Origin: Erythrophleum ivorense
Taxonomy: Eukaryota > Streptophyta > Magnoliopsida > Fabales > Fabaceae
Direction of reading: 5' to 3'
DNA length: 64,000 nucleotides
Assembly (NCBI GenBank): GCA_026724425.1
Contig: JAIUCV010000281.1
Span: 620,001-684,000, forward strand
Below, in pieces: positions 12,012 to 24,096 of the stretch. The notes below the pieces were generated by a model, which was not told the origin of the DNA, did no database searches, and saw only the letters and a program-made list of their open reading frames with translations. Numbering within the stretch: the first letter of the stretch is position 1; the number at the start of each line of letters is the position of its first letter. A program made the position numbers and the translations under genes.

Positions 12012-14457
12012 CAATAATCATGGGAAGCAAGACTCTTGTAAACTGTTCAAGTGAGTGATGGTTAAAAAAAGTGAGTGTGTGAGAGCGTGAGGAAGGCTTG
12101 CTTTTTAGCAATGATTTGAGGATAATATAGTCTTTTTCCTTTAGATTGCTTGGTTATACTTAAGTTTCACTTGTCAACTTCTGATTAGATGTGAACTATA
12201 TAGAAGTAAACACTTGATTGGATGATCCAGAATGAGATACATTAAAGTGGATGATTCTGTAAAGGCGGTCTCATGATATTACCTTTTGTCTATTGTGTAT
12301 TGTGATTTGGATTATCTTTAGTTGAGGATAAGTTTATATAGTGTAATTAGAACATTATAAACATAGAGTGCGGAGGTCCAACCTTTTAAAAAATAACTTG
12401 TAATTTTGAAAGTAACTTTAAACATTAATAACTTTCATTCTCTCTTTTTTTTTTAAATTATATAAAGTGCAATATTACAGAAGAATTATTTGCTAAGTAT
12501 CGGGCTTCGCTCATTAAGCAATGAAACCAGTTCAGGGTGCGGAGTTACGCTTAACCCTCATATTCTCCTATCAATTACATCATGATCAATTTGTTTTTAA
12601 TAATTAAATATGATTATATTGATTAAATTAATATTTTAATTATTGAAAATTAAATCAACATTATTTTTTCAATATTCATAAAATTATGAATGAACAAATT
12701 AATTTTTAATAATATAAAATTATCACTTATAAAGTCTGAATTCAAGTGACACTCCTTTTATACTAGTTAGGAATCTTAATGTATATGAATTTAATATTTA
12801 CTCTCTCACTCTCTGCACATAATGCCTTATGCTTTTTTAATTAAAAAATGACACTAATTAATTCATATGTCAAAGTCATATAATCCAAAAATTAGTGACG
12901 TGTGTGTCATCAAATACCTAGGTAACACGTTAATTGCCCTTCGTGGCCGTTAGATACTCTATACCGAAATATCCAAAATCTTAATTAAAACATTTGAAAT
13001 TCCTAAACCCCTAAATAGTTTCCACAATCTCAAAATTCTAAAATTTGCTCACAGCTCCAAATACTTAAGCTATGTATGATTGACTAATACCTAATATAAA
13101 AAACTTGAAAGCAGTGTTAAGTTCAATCTTGCATAAAGCCATGTATAAAAATAAAATCAAAACTAAAAGTTCATAATAAATAGATGCATCAAATTTGTTA
13201 GATTTGGATATTGTCATAATGATAGTATAAAAAATATAGATAGACATACAAATATTAATTTTTTAATTAAAATATGATAAGTGTATAGTTTATCAATAAA
13301 AATATAATAAATATATGATTTAATTAGATAACTATACAATTATTTTTTAAAAATTATACACTTATTATTTTTTAATTAAAACACCATACACTTATTATAT
13401 TTTAATTGTAATATTTGACAATAAGGATATGACTAATTATATATATTATTTAAATTATAAAAAAATATACATTTTATTTATTTCTAAAAACATTTATTGT
13501 ATCTTTAAAAAAAATAAATATTATCATCATTTATATTATAAAACAAAAATAATTAATTATCTAAGATTTAAAATTATATTACATGACTTTAATATTATAT
13601 GACAATATATATAGTAATAATATTGATTAACAAGCATTAAAAAAAACCCAAAATCAGTTCCAATTTATATCCTCACATAATTGTCAAGTTACAAAAAATA
13701 ATCCAAATCCAAATTCATAAGAGACGAGCATTAATAATAAGACCAATGAGAGGTGAGGAGGAAGGAAGAGTCTTGCAGGATTGGTAGGAATAAATGATTC
13801 TGGCGAAAGGTGGTACATGTGATAATATGAGCCATGAATATATATATACATACATATATATTAAATTACTAAGAGACATAAATGGATTAAGGAGTGGCAT
13901 ACGACACATTTAATGTGAATAAGACATGTAAAATAAGATAACATACATTAAGGTGGTGGGGACATGTCTAGTTGTCAACACGTGGATGCATGGGCATCTA
14001 TGACTATGAAAATATTTTGTAAAGTAGAAAAATAAATATATGTAATTACATTACAATGACACTGACATGTTCATGAATTTCAGGTACATGGGGATTATAT
14101 CTGACAAGGACTATAAGTAGGTGGCGATGTGGCATTTCCAACGATTTGTTGCTAAACCTGATTGTTAAATAACTATTGATGTTTTTAGTATAAAAAAGTT
14201 TGAGATTTTGATTTAAAAATTAACAAATTTTAAATTTGTGGCCAACTTTTAAATTGTTGACGTAGCCTATGATCTGTATCAGCATGCGATAATACTAGAA
14301 GTCTTCATTTAAATATAAAAGGTTAGAACAATGTACTATTTAACAGTAAATAAAATTTAACATAAACACGAAAAAATGATTCAATTGATATGTTTTTATT
14401 AACTTATATTCAATTATTGAGTATTATGAGAATAATATTTCAAATGTATTACAGTCA
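12012..14457. other. AT-rich intergenic DNA, no gene seen
   Basis: No coding region, RNA gene or clear element is supported here. Long A/T runs and short open frames without family resemblance dominate (for example minus-strand frames near 13065-13247 and 13715-13909). A slightly less AT-rich patch at about 12480-12560 and another near 13975-14010 gave no recognisable match. Confidence 0.55.
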
Positions 14458-15146
14458 ATTTGGTATGACCGCTGAAACAGAAAGTAAAATAGAATCAAGT
14501 GCAAAATTTGTTTGGTAGAGAGAATTTAGGTAGAAAGGGAAAGATGATAAGAAAGGAGCTTTTTAGCACTATACAACAAGAAGGGAAAGAGCTTTTAGAA
14601 CTAACTTGGAGAAAAGTCAATCATGCCCTCTATCGACTAACAGCTAGCCATACTACTCTTTGAGCGCCTCTTTGGCTAACTTGAAGTTGGAAACGATGAC
14701 ATTAAGGGTGGAAACGAAGTAGCAAAACTTGGTGGGCTTGGTGACGTAGAGATTGTCGACGATGAGCCATAGGCGTGGGCTCGGCGGAAGCCTGAAGGAT
14801 GGGCGTTGATAAAGGTTGCAACAGAGGAAAAGTGTGAGAATTGAGATGGAGATGGGTATTAGAAGTAATGCCATTTGGAAATGGAGAACAGAGTGTGTCT
14901 TGGTTTCAATAAGTTGTAGAGGAAGGGGATGCGATAAAGCACCGCACGTAATTGTGGGTTTGGTTTCTTTTATCTGCTAATAAAGCCAAAACGAAATTAA
15001 AAAAAATAAGCATATTTTTTTCCTTTTCTTATTAAGAACATTTTGATCTTTTGCTATAACATACTTTCTAGTCTTATTCTATTATGATCTTATCAAACAA
15101 ATAAATTAAAAGTTATTTTTTTTTTCATTTTCATATCATACTAAAT
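14458..15146. mobile_element. Candidate TIR element carrying a captured P450 fragment
   Basis: The left edge begins ATTTGGTATGA (14458). The right edge, read on the minus strand from 15146, begins ATTTAGTATGA. Further in, both arms share TTTGTTTG[G/A]TA and TAGAAAG in the same order, so the arms form an imperfect inverted repeat of about 70-85 bases each. The CYP98A fragment lies between them on the minus strand. I could not find a convincing target duplication, so family assignment and exact ends are uncertain. Confidence 0.45.
14653..14874 (-). pseudogene. CYP98A: N-terminal fragment of CYP98A (p-coumaroyl shikimate/quinate 3'-hydroxylase)
   Basis: CYP98A enzymes are ER-anchored P450s that add the 3'-hydroxyl in monolignol and chlorogenic acid synthesis. 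The 73-residue frame starts with a hydrophobic anchor (MALLLIPISISILTLFL). A proline-rich hinge follows, RLPPSPRLWLIVDNLYV, against the family PPGPRPWPIVGNLYD. After that comes STLNVIVSNFKLAKEALKE, the family segment just before the first substrate-recognition region. About 18 residues between hinge and STLNVIVSN are missing relative to CYP98A, and the frame ends where an intact ~508-residue enzyme would continue. The haem-binding cysteine loop and I-helix are absent, so it is a non-functional gene fragment. Confidence 0.82.
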
Positions 15147-15880
15147 GTAATTAATTTCATTGTATTTCACATAACATTTTTATTTATTTCTATCAAAAAA
15201 TTTTTGTATACTAAATAAACCATTAGATAATTAAAAAATATATTTTTGGGATTTTTTTTATAAATATATTTATTTCATGATCATTATGTCAAGAAAACTA
15301 AAATGGATTAAATTTGAAAAATTAATAATGAGAATAATATGCATTAAAAGAAATGTATTTTTTTAACCCATAAAAAAATATCTTATTTATTTGATTCTTA
15401 AACCTTACTTTTACATGCTTTAATCACTGAAAATTTTTTATTCACTATTTATTAATTTTTGAAATATGTATATATTTTTTTAGTTTTTTATTGTTAAAAA
15501 TAAATAAGTAGATATTACTTTTTTTAAAAAAATTAAAGTTCAAATCAGAATTTGAATCCAAATTTAACATGCTTAAGAAACCAAAGTTAAATTCTGATTT
15601 TTTGGGGTAAAAATGTTATTTGTATTTATGATATAAATTTATAAATTAAAAATTAAAATTTTTTTAGGTGCACCAATTTGTAATTAAATAAAAAATATTA
15701 AAATTTTTTTAAATATACTTAAAGTATAATATATTTAAAAATATTAAAAATTAAAATAAAATTTATATAAATAAAATTTATATATAATATAAATAAAATT
15801 TACGTATAAAATAAATTTTAACTCTTAAACGCACAAAAAACATAAAATATATCAGAATTGTTCGAAAACATTATTGTAAG
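15147..15880. other. Very AT-rich intergenic stretch, nothing recognisable
   Basis: Repeated ATAAATTTATATAAATAAAATTTA-type AT strings with no coding sense. No element ends were found. Confidence 0.5.
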
Positions 15881-15884
15881 GTTG

Positions 15885-16295
15885 GGGGGACGGGACTTTG
15901 TGACTTGTGAAAAGGAGAGCAGGGAGGGATATTCTAATTGCGTGAAAGATACGTCTCGAACATTCCATAGTGAGAGTGGGGCCCAAATGGCATCGCCGTA
16001 ATTATCAAGTGGCTTTTCAGCCTCCGGATAGGGTCGACCCCAGGCAAGCATTCCCTCCAAACCAACGACGGACTTTGTTATCGATGCCGCGAGACGCGGC
16101 GACTGGATAAAAGGCCCTACAAGTACCACTTCCATTCCGTGGTGGCCACGCGTTATGAATACTTCCATCCTCCCTCAGCGTCCCGACGTGACTGTACAAT
16201 TAGTGGGTCCCATCGCATTGGGTTGTTGGGTGGGAACACAGTTGGACAGTGCTACCAATCAGGGTACTGCCCTGTGCTGCTGCCGCCACAAGTAT
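15885..16295. other. GC-rich island with palindromes and TCP-like motifs, origin unknown
   Basis: An abrupt rise in G+C within AT-rich flanks. It holds the palindromes GGGTCGACCC (16031-16040) and GTGGCCAC (16142-16149), and the stem-loop GCCGCG-AGA-CGCGGC (16086-16100). It also holds GTGGGGCCCA (near 15977) and GTGGGTCCCA (near 16203), which fit the GTGGNCCC class of TCP-factor sites. Overlapping open frames exist on the minus strand (15818-16168, 16017-16199) but resemble no protein family I know. It could be a stranded promoter or leader piece of a lost gene, or captured DNA. Confidence 0.4.
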
Positions 16296-17371
16296 AGCGG
16301 ATTTATTTATTTTATTTTTTATAAATGAATCTATTTATTTATTAGTTTATTTTTTAATTCTGAATAAAAAAGTATAATAAAATAAAAAAAATTTAATTTT
16401 AATCATATAAATATTTTAAAATTATTTTTATTTCTACAAATTGATGTTTATTTGATAAAAATTAAAAAAAATATTTTTATCATGTATTTATTTTCAAATA
16501 AAAAACAGCTAGAATTATTAAAAATAAATAAATGACTAGATTTGCGTTGTACCAGTTGCATACTAGAGGATTCTAATCCGAGTGTTCCACGTGCAATAGT
16601 GACCGTATTGCTGGAGAGTAGACCTCACTCGCTTTTGAACAACGTCTTCTGCCAAAGAAGGTCCGATGTTGCTCTAAATTACGCGCATGCCATCTTTTTT
16701 GTTCAACAGGTAGAAATGAGATTTAAATATAAAACACACGATAATTTTAATAAATTCGGATTTCTTTTATTATGTTAGAAGGTGCCATCCCCTTCAAAAG
16801 GAACAGCTTTTTTTTTTGGTAAATTTTTTTAACTTTGTTGTGCAATGCAATAGAGGACTTGTACGCCTAGTTTAATTGCTCTCATCGAAGCTACTAATCT
16901 GGCTTTGGAATTGAGGAGAAAATATGTAAGTTTGCAAGCTAATTGAATTATTTTCTTTTTTAATTTTAGAGAAAATGTAAATTGTGACAGTGAATTTAGA
17001 TTTAAGAAAAATATCATTAAATCAAGATTTTGTTCTAAACAAAAATAATATACAATTGAACATTGATGGAAGCTTTTTAAAAACCCGAAAAAAAATTACA
17101 CCTAAAGAAATGAAAGATTTAATCATATATCATTTTTATAAAAAAAATAGAATTCAAATTAATTTTATTCTTAATAACCCAAATGTAAATTTAATCTTTC
17201 AGATTTTAACATTATTAAAATATTTAACTTTAATAAAAAAGGAATAAGGTAGGGTCACAAATTGTAAGGGCAAAAGGGAGAATTGAGTGCAAAAGTTGAA
17301 AATGGTACACGTGCTAGTGGGGAGGGACGTAGAATAGCCATACATACCTATATTCATGTATACGTATAGCC
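16296..17371. other. AT-rich intergenic DNA with short mixed-composition patches, no gene seen
   Basis: Patches at about 16540-16710 and 16845-16925 have near-normal base composition but give no recognisable protein in any frame. An open frame at 16984-17247 is Lys/Asn/Ile-rich low complexity and is not credible as a gene. Confidence 0.5.
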
Positions 17372-17527
17372 ATCTGTTTACCTAGCTGAGCTGGCATTGA
17401 CTTGGAAATGTGCATTTATTGTGGCTTATTCCTCTGCGCTTGCAGTTTTGGCTGCTTTACAACGCGTTCATGAACTTCACAAGGTGGAAACGCGTCTCTT
17501 ATCTGTTTACCTAGCTGAGCTGGCATT
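17372..17527. repeat. 27-bp direct repeat pair
   Basis: The 27-base string starting ATCTGTTTACCTAGCTGAGC occurs at 17372-17398 and again at 17501-17527. Similarity extends a few bases further with one mismatch. The offset is 129 bases, so this is a partial tandem duplication or the footprint of a small insertion. The segment between has two ACGCGT sites. No gene is apparent. Confidence 0.85.
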
Positions 17528-17660
17528 TACTTGCTCACAGCTCATCTCATTCCCCTTATCATCTACCATATCCTTTTCACCTTTTTCACTCCCCCTCAAT
17601 TTACACTATTACCCTTCCTTAATTTCAACATTTTTCGAATATCATCAGGTATTGATATAA

Positions 17661-19942
17661 AATACATACCAAACTAGCGGTCGTGTGTTACACGGAGAAT
17701 TTTTTTATATAATGACAAAATTAAAATAAAAGAAAGGCTTGCAAGTAAAGGTAAAAATATAATTAAAGTGAAATATAATTACATCATAAAAGTTAATTTT
17801 TTTGGGTACAATGTATGTTACTTTTTAAAGATAAAATTTATTAAAGATATTATAATTAAAATAAAATCACTTTTCTGAAAAATAGCTTATCATCAATTTA
17901 ATTGTATTTATTATCATATTAAAAATTAAATCATAACTTGATATTGGAGCTTCATATTAGCTTTATTATTTTTATCGTCAAGGGAAATCAAATGATATTT
18001 TTAAATAAAAAAGGTTTCAGATAATTTAATTAAATCTCTAATGTAATTTACAAAATTCTATAGTTGGGCAAGATGAGGCATTTTGTTTTGGTAACGTCTT
18101 TTGAACAACAAAAATCATGTTTATAAAGATAACGTTGAATTTTTCCAAAGTGATTGTTTTATCATAAAAATACTAAATATTGGAGAGTCTAGCTAAATGG
18201 ACGTTTTAAAAAAAAGGTGGTAAATCCAAAATTTTAATATTAAAAAAAATATGGACCTAGACTTCGGTGAATTGATTTTTAAATTCTATTTTACATAAAC
18301 ATTTGTCAGAATTTAAATTTAAATTCTTTAAAGATTTATAATATTTAAGCTACCTGTCCCACATGATCAGTTGTAATATTAGCCCAATTTAAACGCCAAC
18401 TTCAAAAAAAAAAACAAAATTTTTTTAGCATTGCTTAAATAATGTATGACATGCAACAAATATTTATTTATATATCAACTTAGAACTGTATTTATTAAAT
18501 ACTTAGTCATAACAAATATAAAATATTTTTAAAATGTGTATATATTGTATGTATCTTAAATAATATAAAAATATTAAATTTTATATATGTTACTTGAATT
18601 TTTTATAAATAAATTTGTAAATACTTGAATACCTTGTATTGATATTTCAAGTGTGTCCTTAAACTATTAACAAACAAAGCCAACGACGTTGTTAAGGAGT
18701 TATGTTGAAATATCTTGGACAATTAGCTAGAACTTCTCAAAACAAGAATCATAGAAATATTTAGGCCTCCTTGGGTAGCCTATGATAGAGGGAAATGGGA
18801 TAAAAAATTTTATTTTTACATTGTATTTGGTAACTAAATATTGTTTAAATTATAGAAAGAGAAATGAAATTTACTTTCTTCAAATAGACACAGGAATCAA
18901 AGGTAATTATTATGTTTAATTTATGTAAAATTAATTATACTTTTATTATTATTACTTTTACATAAAAATATTTTTGTCATTTCTCCCTCATTCTTTTTCA
19001 TTGCAATAACACTTTTATTCAACTAACATACAAATAGAATAATATTTTTATTCTTTTTATATTATATCAAATATAATTATTTCAAACATGGATTGTGAGT
19101 TGGGCAAACAAATGAAAAAGTTGTGAGTTGTGATTTTCATTCATGACTAAACAACAAAGGCTTATTGTATGAATAAAGGTTTCGTTAGAAAGTGAATATA
19201 TAATAGATAACTACTTGAACCTTATCTTCACCAGCCATAAAATGGACCATAATCTATATAAACAGTTGCACTGTTAAAATCAAACAAGCATTTCATGCAG
19301 AGATAGAGCCACTTTATTAAGCAACAGTTCCTCCCCACAAAAAAAAAAAAGAAAAAATGAAGCAAAATATGGAGTGAATAAGGTGGTTATATAAAGGATA
19401 ATTACTGATATCGATCTGTAATAAAAAAGATTGCTTATCTAATTACAAAAGGGCAGACCAATCTTGTGGTAACTTACCCCTCAAGGGTTGTAAACAAAAT
19501 GAGGCATTTCGTTGTGTTCAAGAATCCTATTTTTTGAAAGGTCATCGATTGATGGTGTTATATGCAAAAGATCCAAAACTGGGCTTTTGTTAGGCGATCA
19601 ATTAGTTAATTAGAGATTCGTTTGTAGATTCCATCTACTAAAAATAATTGAATTAAATTAACAAAACAAAATGTAATGACGCATGCCATTGCTTCACGTT
19701 TTTGTTTTGTTTTTTTGGATGAAATAAAAAATGAGCTATTTAAGTTAAGAGATTCACCAAAAAAATTCATTTGCAGTCTAATATAGGGATGGGAATTTCT
19801 TATGTGTGGATGAGATTGAAGAGTAATTTTATTTCTCTGCTAAGAGTATGAGACAGGGATGAAGATTATTCTCTTTGCCTTATGTAGGATCTTCAATAAA
19901 TTAAAAGAATTTAAATATCATTCATTATATTTAATTGTTTAA

Positions 19943-19977
<35 letters not shown>

Positions 19978-22150
19978 TTCAGATTTGTGCATTTATAATT
20001 TATGCTAACTATATATAATATATATTTTTAGGAATAAATTTAAATTTAAGTTAATATTGTTTTGAATTTTTGAAATTTTATTTAGTGTTTATAAATAACT
20101 TGTTTAGTACGTATAACTATTAAAAATAGAAATAAAAATGAAAAATAAAATAATATATTTTATAGATAACAAATAAATTTTATGATTTTTATTTTAAAAT
20201 GATAATAAAAATTAATAATATTATTAAATAATAATTATAAAAATATAATAAATATTGTATATAATTATAAAAGAGGAATCATTTTTCTTTGATGCAACCC
20301 GAATTGAAAGTAAGGAAGACCTTCTTACCCTTCAATATGAATCCTCTATTGCTCTATAAGTGTCAAATAGATTGTTTATATAGATTTGGACTGTCAATCT
20401 ATATAATCTGAATTTTAATTTTAAAAATTTTTTAATATCAATAAATTTTTTTCCAAAATAAAGACATTTTTCCAATTTTTATAAGACAAATTTTGTTTGA
20501 TAAAAATTAAAAAATTATTTTTATCCTACATTTTACCATATTTAAATAAAAAATATATGACTGAAATAAAAAAAAAAGAGATAAAAAATCGATATCTAAA
20601 CAATTCGAATTTGTATAAACGGTCCAAATGAGAACTCATACATCCTTACCCTTATCTTGTAAAGTCTTATTCTATTGTGATCCTTAATTTGATCCTAAGA
20701 TTTTAATATAATTAAAATTTGAACATGTGATAATACATTTAATTACACATTACATGTGATTTTTATTACTAGATCCATTAATTAATTAACATGTTTATTA
20801 ATTAATAATTTTTATTACTAAATCAATTAATTAACAAGTTTATTTATGATTGAATCCGTGATGTTATTGACTTCTGTAAATAGCGCATATTTGAATTTTT
20901 TAAAAAAGTATTTATATTTGAGAAAATTATTTTTTATTTTTAATTAATTTATACAGATTTAAACGTACGTGGTTCAGAGATGGTTATCTACTTAGAAACC
21001 GATTAAATTAAGGGGGAAAAAATACTCAAAGGGTAGCACCACTTTTGGAGGTTCCATGAATTTGACTAAATTTTTTTCAGTTATTTAAATAGGATTAATA
21101 ATAATTAGAGAATCAACACGCGGTGCATTTATTAAATAGACCAATGGTGGATAATGTTTTATATTATTAAAATTTTTGGTATCTGTCAGAATAGTTGGTG
21201 TACTGGTAAAATGTACTGTACTTGCATTAATATACAATAAGATATTCAACAACTCTTATTGACAAGAATGCACAGAAATGATGAAGTATATTTTATTTTA
21301 TTGACATGAGGCTCTTTCATTCTAAAAAATAATTCATTTGAATATATAAACATGTAAACAATGATTCAGATCTTAACTTTTAAATTTTCAACAATCATAG
21401 GGTTTATTTTTTTATTTTTTTCTATCGTGTTCTTGATTCTCATGTGTTTTGTTTTATATTTATAGCCTAATAGCTACTCTTTCCCGTGATAGATACAATA
21501 TGAATATGTTGCATATGGTAAATTATGCACAATAGAAAAAATAATATGTAATGAATTTAATAAAAAAGCCAGAAATAATGTTCGGTATATTGATATTTAA
21601 TATTTTTAAAAAATAATAATTTATATATAAAACATTTAGAATACTATATATGATAAAATATAAAATTTATGTGTTATATATCAGTTTATGTTTTAATGTT
21701 TAAATATTTAATATCATCATACATCATTTTGTTGGGATGATTGAAACATATGGACGTCATTAATTAAAGTTTTAAAAAATATAATAATGTAAAGTCAAAA
21801 ACTAATAATTTTTAATTATATATTACAAATTCTTGTGCGAATGACTTGATTATTCTTTTTTTAAAAATAAATTTGTCAAATAATTTTACCTCAAGTAACA
21901 TCTCCTTTAAATTCAAAAGACAGTAATTACAACAAAAGGGTAAATTAGTCAATTCACCCGGGGTTGATACACGAAAGGCACCCAAAACCAAACACCTGGC
22001 TAGAAAAAGAGTAATTCTGCAATAAAGCTAACAGATAAACAGGGTCTAAGCCTACCTATTTCTATTCTATCCAGTTCGCTAAGCAGACGGGAAAAAAATA
22101 CATATATTTGTTTTTTAAAGAATTTTTTTTTTATTCAACGCATCGCCTCG
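17661..22150. other. AT-rich intergenic DNA and distal promoter region of the TPS gene
   Basis: No coding region is supported. It contains (AT)n at about 19944-19976 and many A/T homopolymer runs. A stretch near 18770-19085, beginning GGGTAGCCTATGATAGAGGG and ending in AT-rich DNA, has the look of a MITE, but I could not define both ends. Confidence 0.5.
19944..19976. repeat. (AT)n microsatellite
   Basis: Long uninterrupted AT dinucleotide run in the intergenic region before the TPS gene. Confidence 0.8.
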
Positions 22151-22153
22151 AGA

Positions 22154-22160
22154 TATAAAA
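22154..22160 (+). promoter_or_regulatory. TATA box of the TPS gene
   Basis: TATAAAA sits in a GC-mixed context. It is followed 25-35 bases later by a strongly pyrimidine-rich leader (CTCTCTCCCTCTTTCTCT from about 22200), the usual arrangement at a plant core promoter. The start of transcription is therefore expected near 22185-22195. Confidence 0.65.
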
Positions 22161-22184
22161 GCCTCGTTGTAGGCTTTCCGGTTT

Positions 22185-24096
22185 TGTTCATTCTGCAAAA
22201 CTCTCTCCCTCTTTCTCTGGTTCTTTCCCATTCCCTTTTTCTCTATCTGTCCAACGTAGCCTCCATTTTCCTCGCCCCATTTCTCTTTCATACCTCTTCA
22301 GCTGAAGACGTGGAATTTCTCACTTTGCTAACCCTCTTTATCGCCAGTAAGGTGAGCCTCGGAGCTTCTGACTGCTGAAGTTTGTGTTTTTCTTTGTTGG
22401 GTCTCTGATCCGTGCTTGAATTATTGCTGCTTTTTTCTATATTTTTGTAGTTTCTGTTGTATCTTGCTGATTTACTCTGTTTTTTTGCTTTTGTGTTTTT
22501 ACTTTCTTTTACAAAGTTTTCATGGCAGCCAAACAGTTATTGATTGTGATTCAAGATTTCAGAACTCATTTCTGTGTCTGTTTGGTTTACAGTTCAGTTT
22601 TATTTTCCTTTTTCGGTTGGCGTGGCATGATTCTGAGCGTCGCTGAAGTTTGGTAACGCTATGATAGCTTGAATTTGCAGGAGTTATGATTTTCAACTCA
22701 AATTATCCTTACTTACATCCTGGCTTTTGGTCGTGTCTAGAGATCTAATGGCGTTAAATCTGATGTCTGTATTTCTTCGTTTTTCGTTTAGTGGATTGAT
22801 TTAAATATATATATATATATATATAATAAGCATAGTTTCTTTCATACCTTTTTGGTTTTTGTTGTATTTGTGTTTAATTTGTCATACCGCCACTGGAATT
22901 CCCAGTGCTGTGTTTCGATTGGAAAAGTTTTGCGGGAAACTCTTCCTGAATATATAACTGTGGTCTGGGATCAGGAGGATATCATGTCCTAAAATTTGAA
23001 CAAGGAAATTGATTGACCGAGATTTATTGATTTGCGTTGATTTAATTTTCTTGCGCAAGGTAATGGTTTAGGCTCTTTTCAGGCATTTGTCCCTTCCATT
23101 TTTGTCTTTATCTTTCTAGTTTAGACATACTTTTTCCCCTTAATACCTTGAACATCAAATTTTCGCTTCAAAACACCGAGGAAAGAAGTCAGAATCTCAC
23201 AAGAAAATAAAGTATCTATCATGCTTTTTGATTTTTCTTGCAATTTCTACAGAAAATTTTTGTGAGCAAGTAGTTTGGACCTGTTTGTAATTGGTGATTA
23301 TGATTATCATATATCATCAGACAAAACAATGGCAAAGGGTTCTTATATCTTAGTTAGGGTTCTTGACCTCTCATACATATATTAAAGTTGGAGAATGGCA
23401 CATGAACGTTACATTCAAAACAATGGAAAAGAGTTTTTATATCAGTCGTTCAAATTATTCCACCTTTGAACTATGGTATAAGTGTAATGAAAGATGAGTA
23501 TCAGAGTATGTGTGCATAACAGCGTCTGTGATCTGTGGCAAATGGAATTAAGTGTGCATACGGTTCCTGCAAAGATATGATGGCATTATTATTTTAAAGG
23601 CAATTTATTCTCTCTCTCTCTCTCCCCCCCTCTTTTTCTATTTTTTTTCTTTTTTTCTGTGGTATATCTTCTATGCCTTCTGTGTTGTGTAGTAATTATT
23701 GAGGGCCATAAATATGAGAGTTTTAACCATAAAATTTACTATTGCGTTCATTCATGAATTTTTTTTTTTTTAAAAAACTATTGCCTGCTCTCTATCAAAA
23801 GAGGACAAAATTTGACATTAGCAAAACAGGAGAAATGTTCAAGCACCTGAGAAGAGCCAAGCAGTGAATGTGCCTGAAATGAATTAGAGTAAGAGTAACA
23901 GTTGATAATATCTGCAAATTTTCATATTTACATGTTAATACCTTGTACAAGGGATAGTGTTGTATTGCCTTTGTCATTTGTTAGTTGATGGTCAGTTGTA
24001 TGTGGTCTGTAGGATACTAATAAGAATTGGGCCTTTCTGTTTGATTTGATAGAAAGAAAAAGGATATCAAAGAAACGGTTACCCCCTCCACCCATC
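22185..24096 (+). other. 5' UTR of the TPS gene with a leader intron
   Basis: The first leader exon (about 22185-22351) is pyrimidine-rich and ends at a good donor, AAG|GTGAGC (intron from 22352). The acceptor is TTGATAG ending at 24052, with a branch-point-like TACTAAT near 24015. The second leader piece, 24053-24096, leads into the ATG. I see no ATG in either leader piece, so no upstream ORF is predicted. The intron contains (AT)n near 22807-22825 and (TC)n near 23610-23625. Confidence 0.6.
23610..23625. repeat. (TC)n tract in the TPS leader intron
   Basis: CTCTCTCTCTCT run followed by a C-run and T-rich DNA. Simple repeat. Confidence 0.7.

Noticed and set aside
15818..16199. Two overlapping minus-strand open frames in the GC-rich island
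   Set aside because: Stops are rarer in GC-rich DNA. The translations show no domain, and the longest runs on into low-complexity AT sequence.
16984..17247. 87-codon plus-strand open frame
   Set aside because: The Lys/Asn/Ile-rich translation of A/T-rich DNA has no family resemblance or gene signals.
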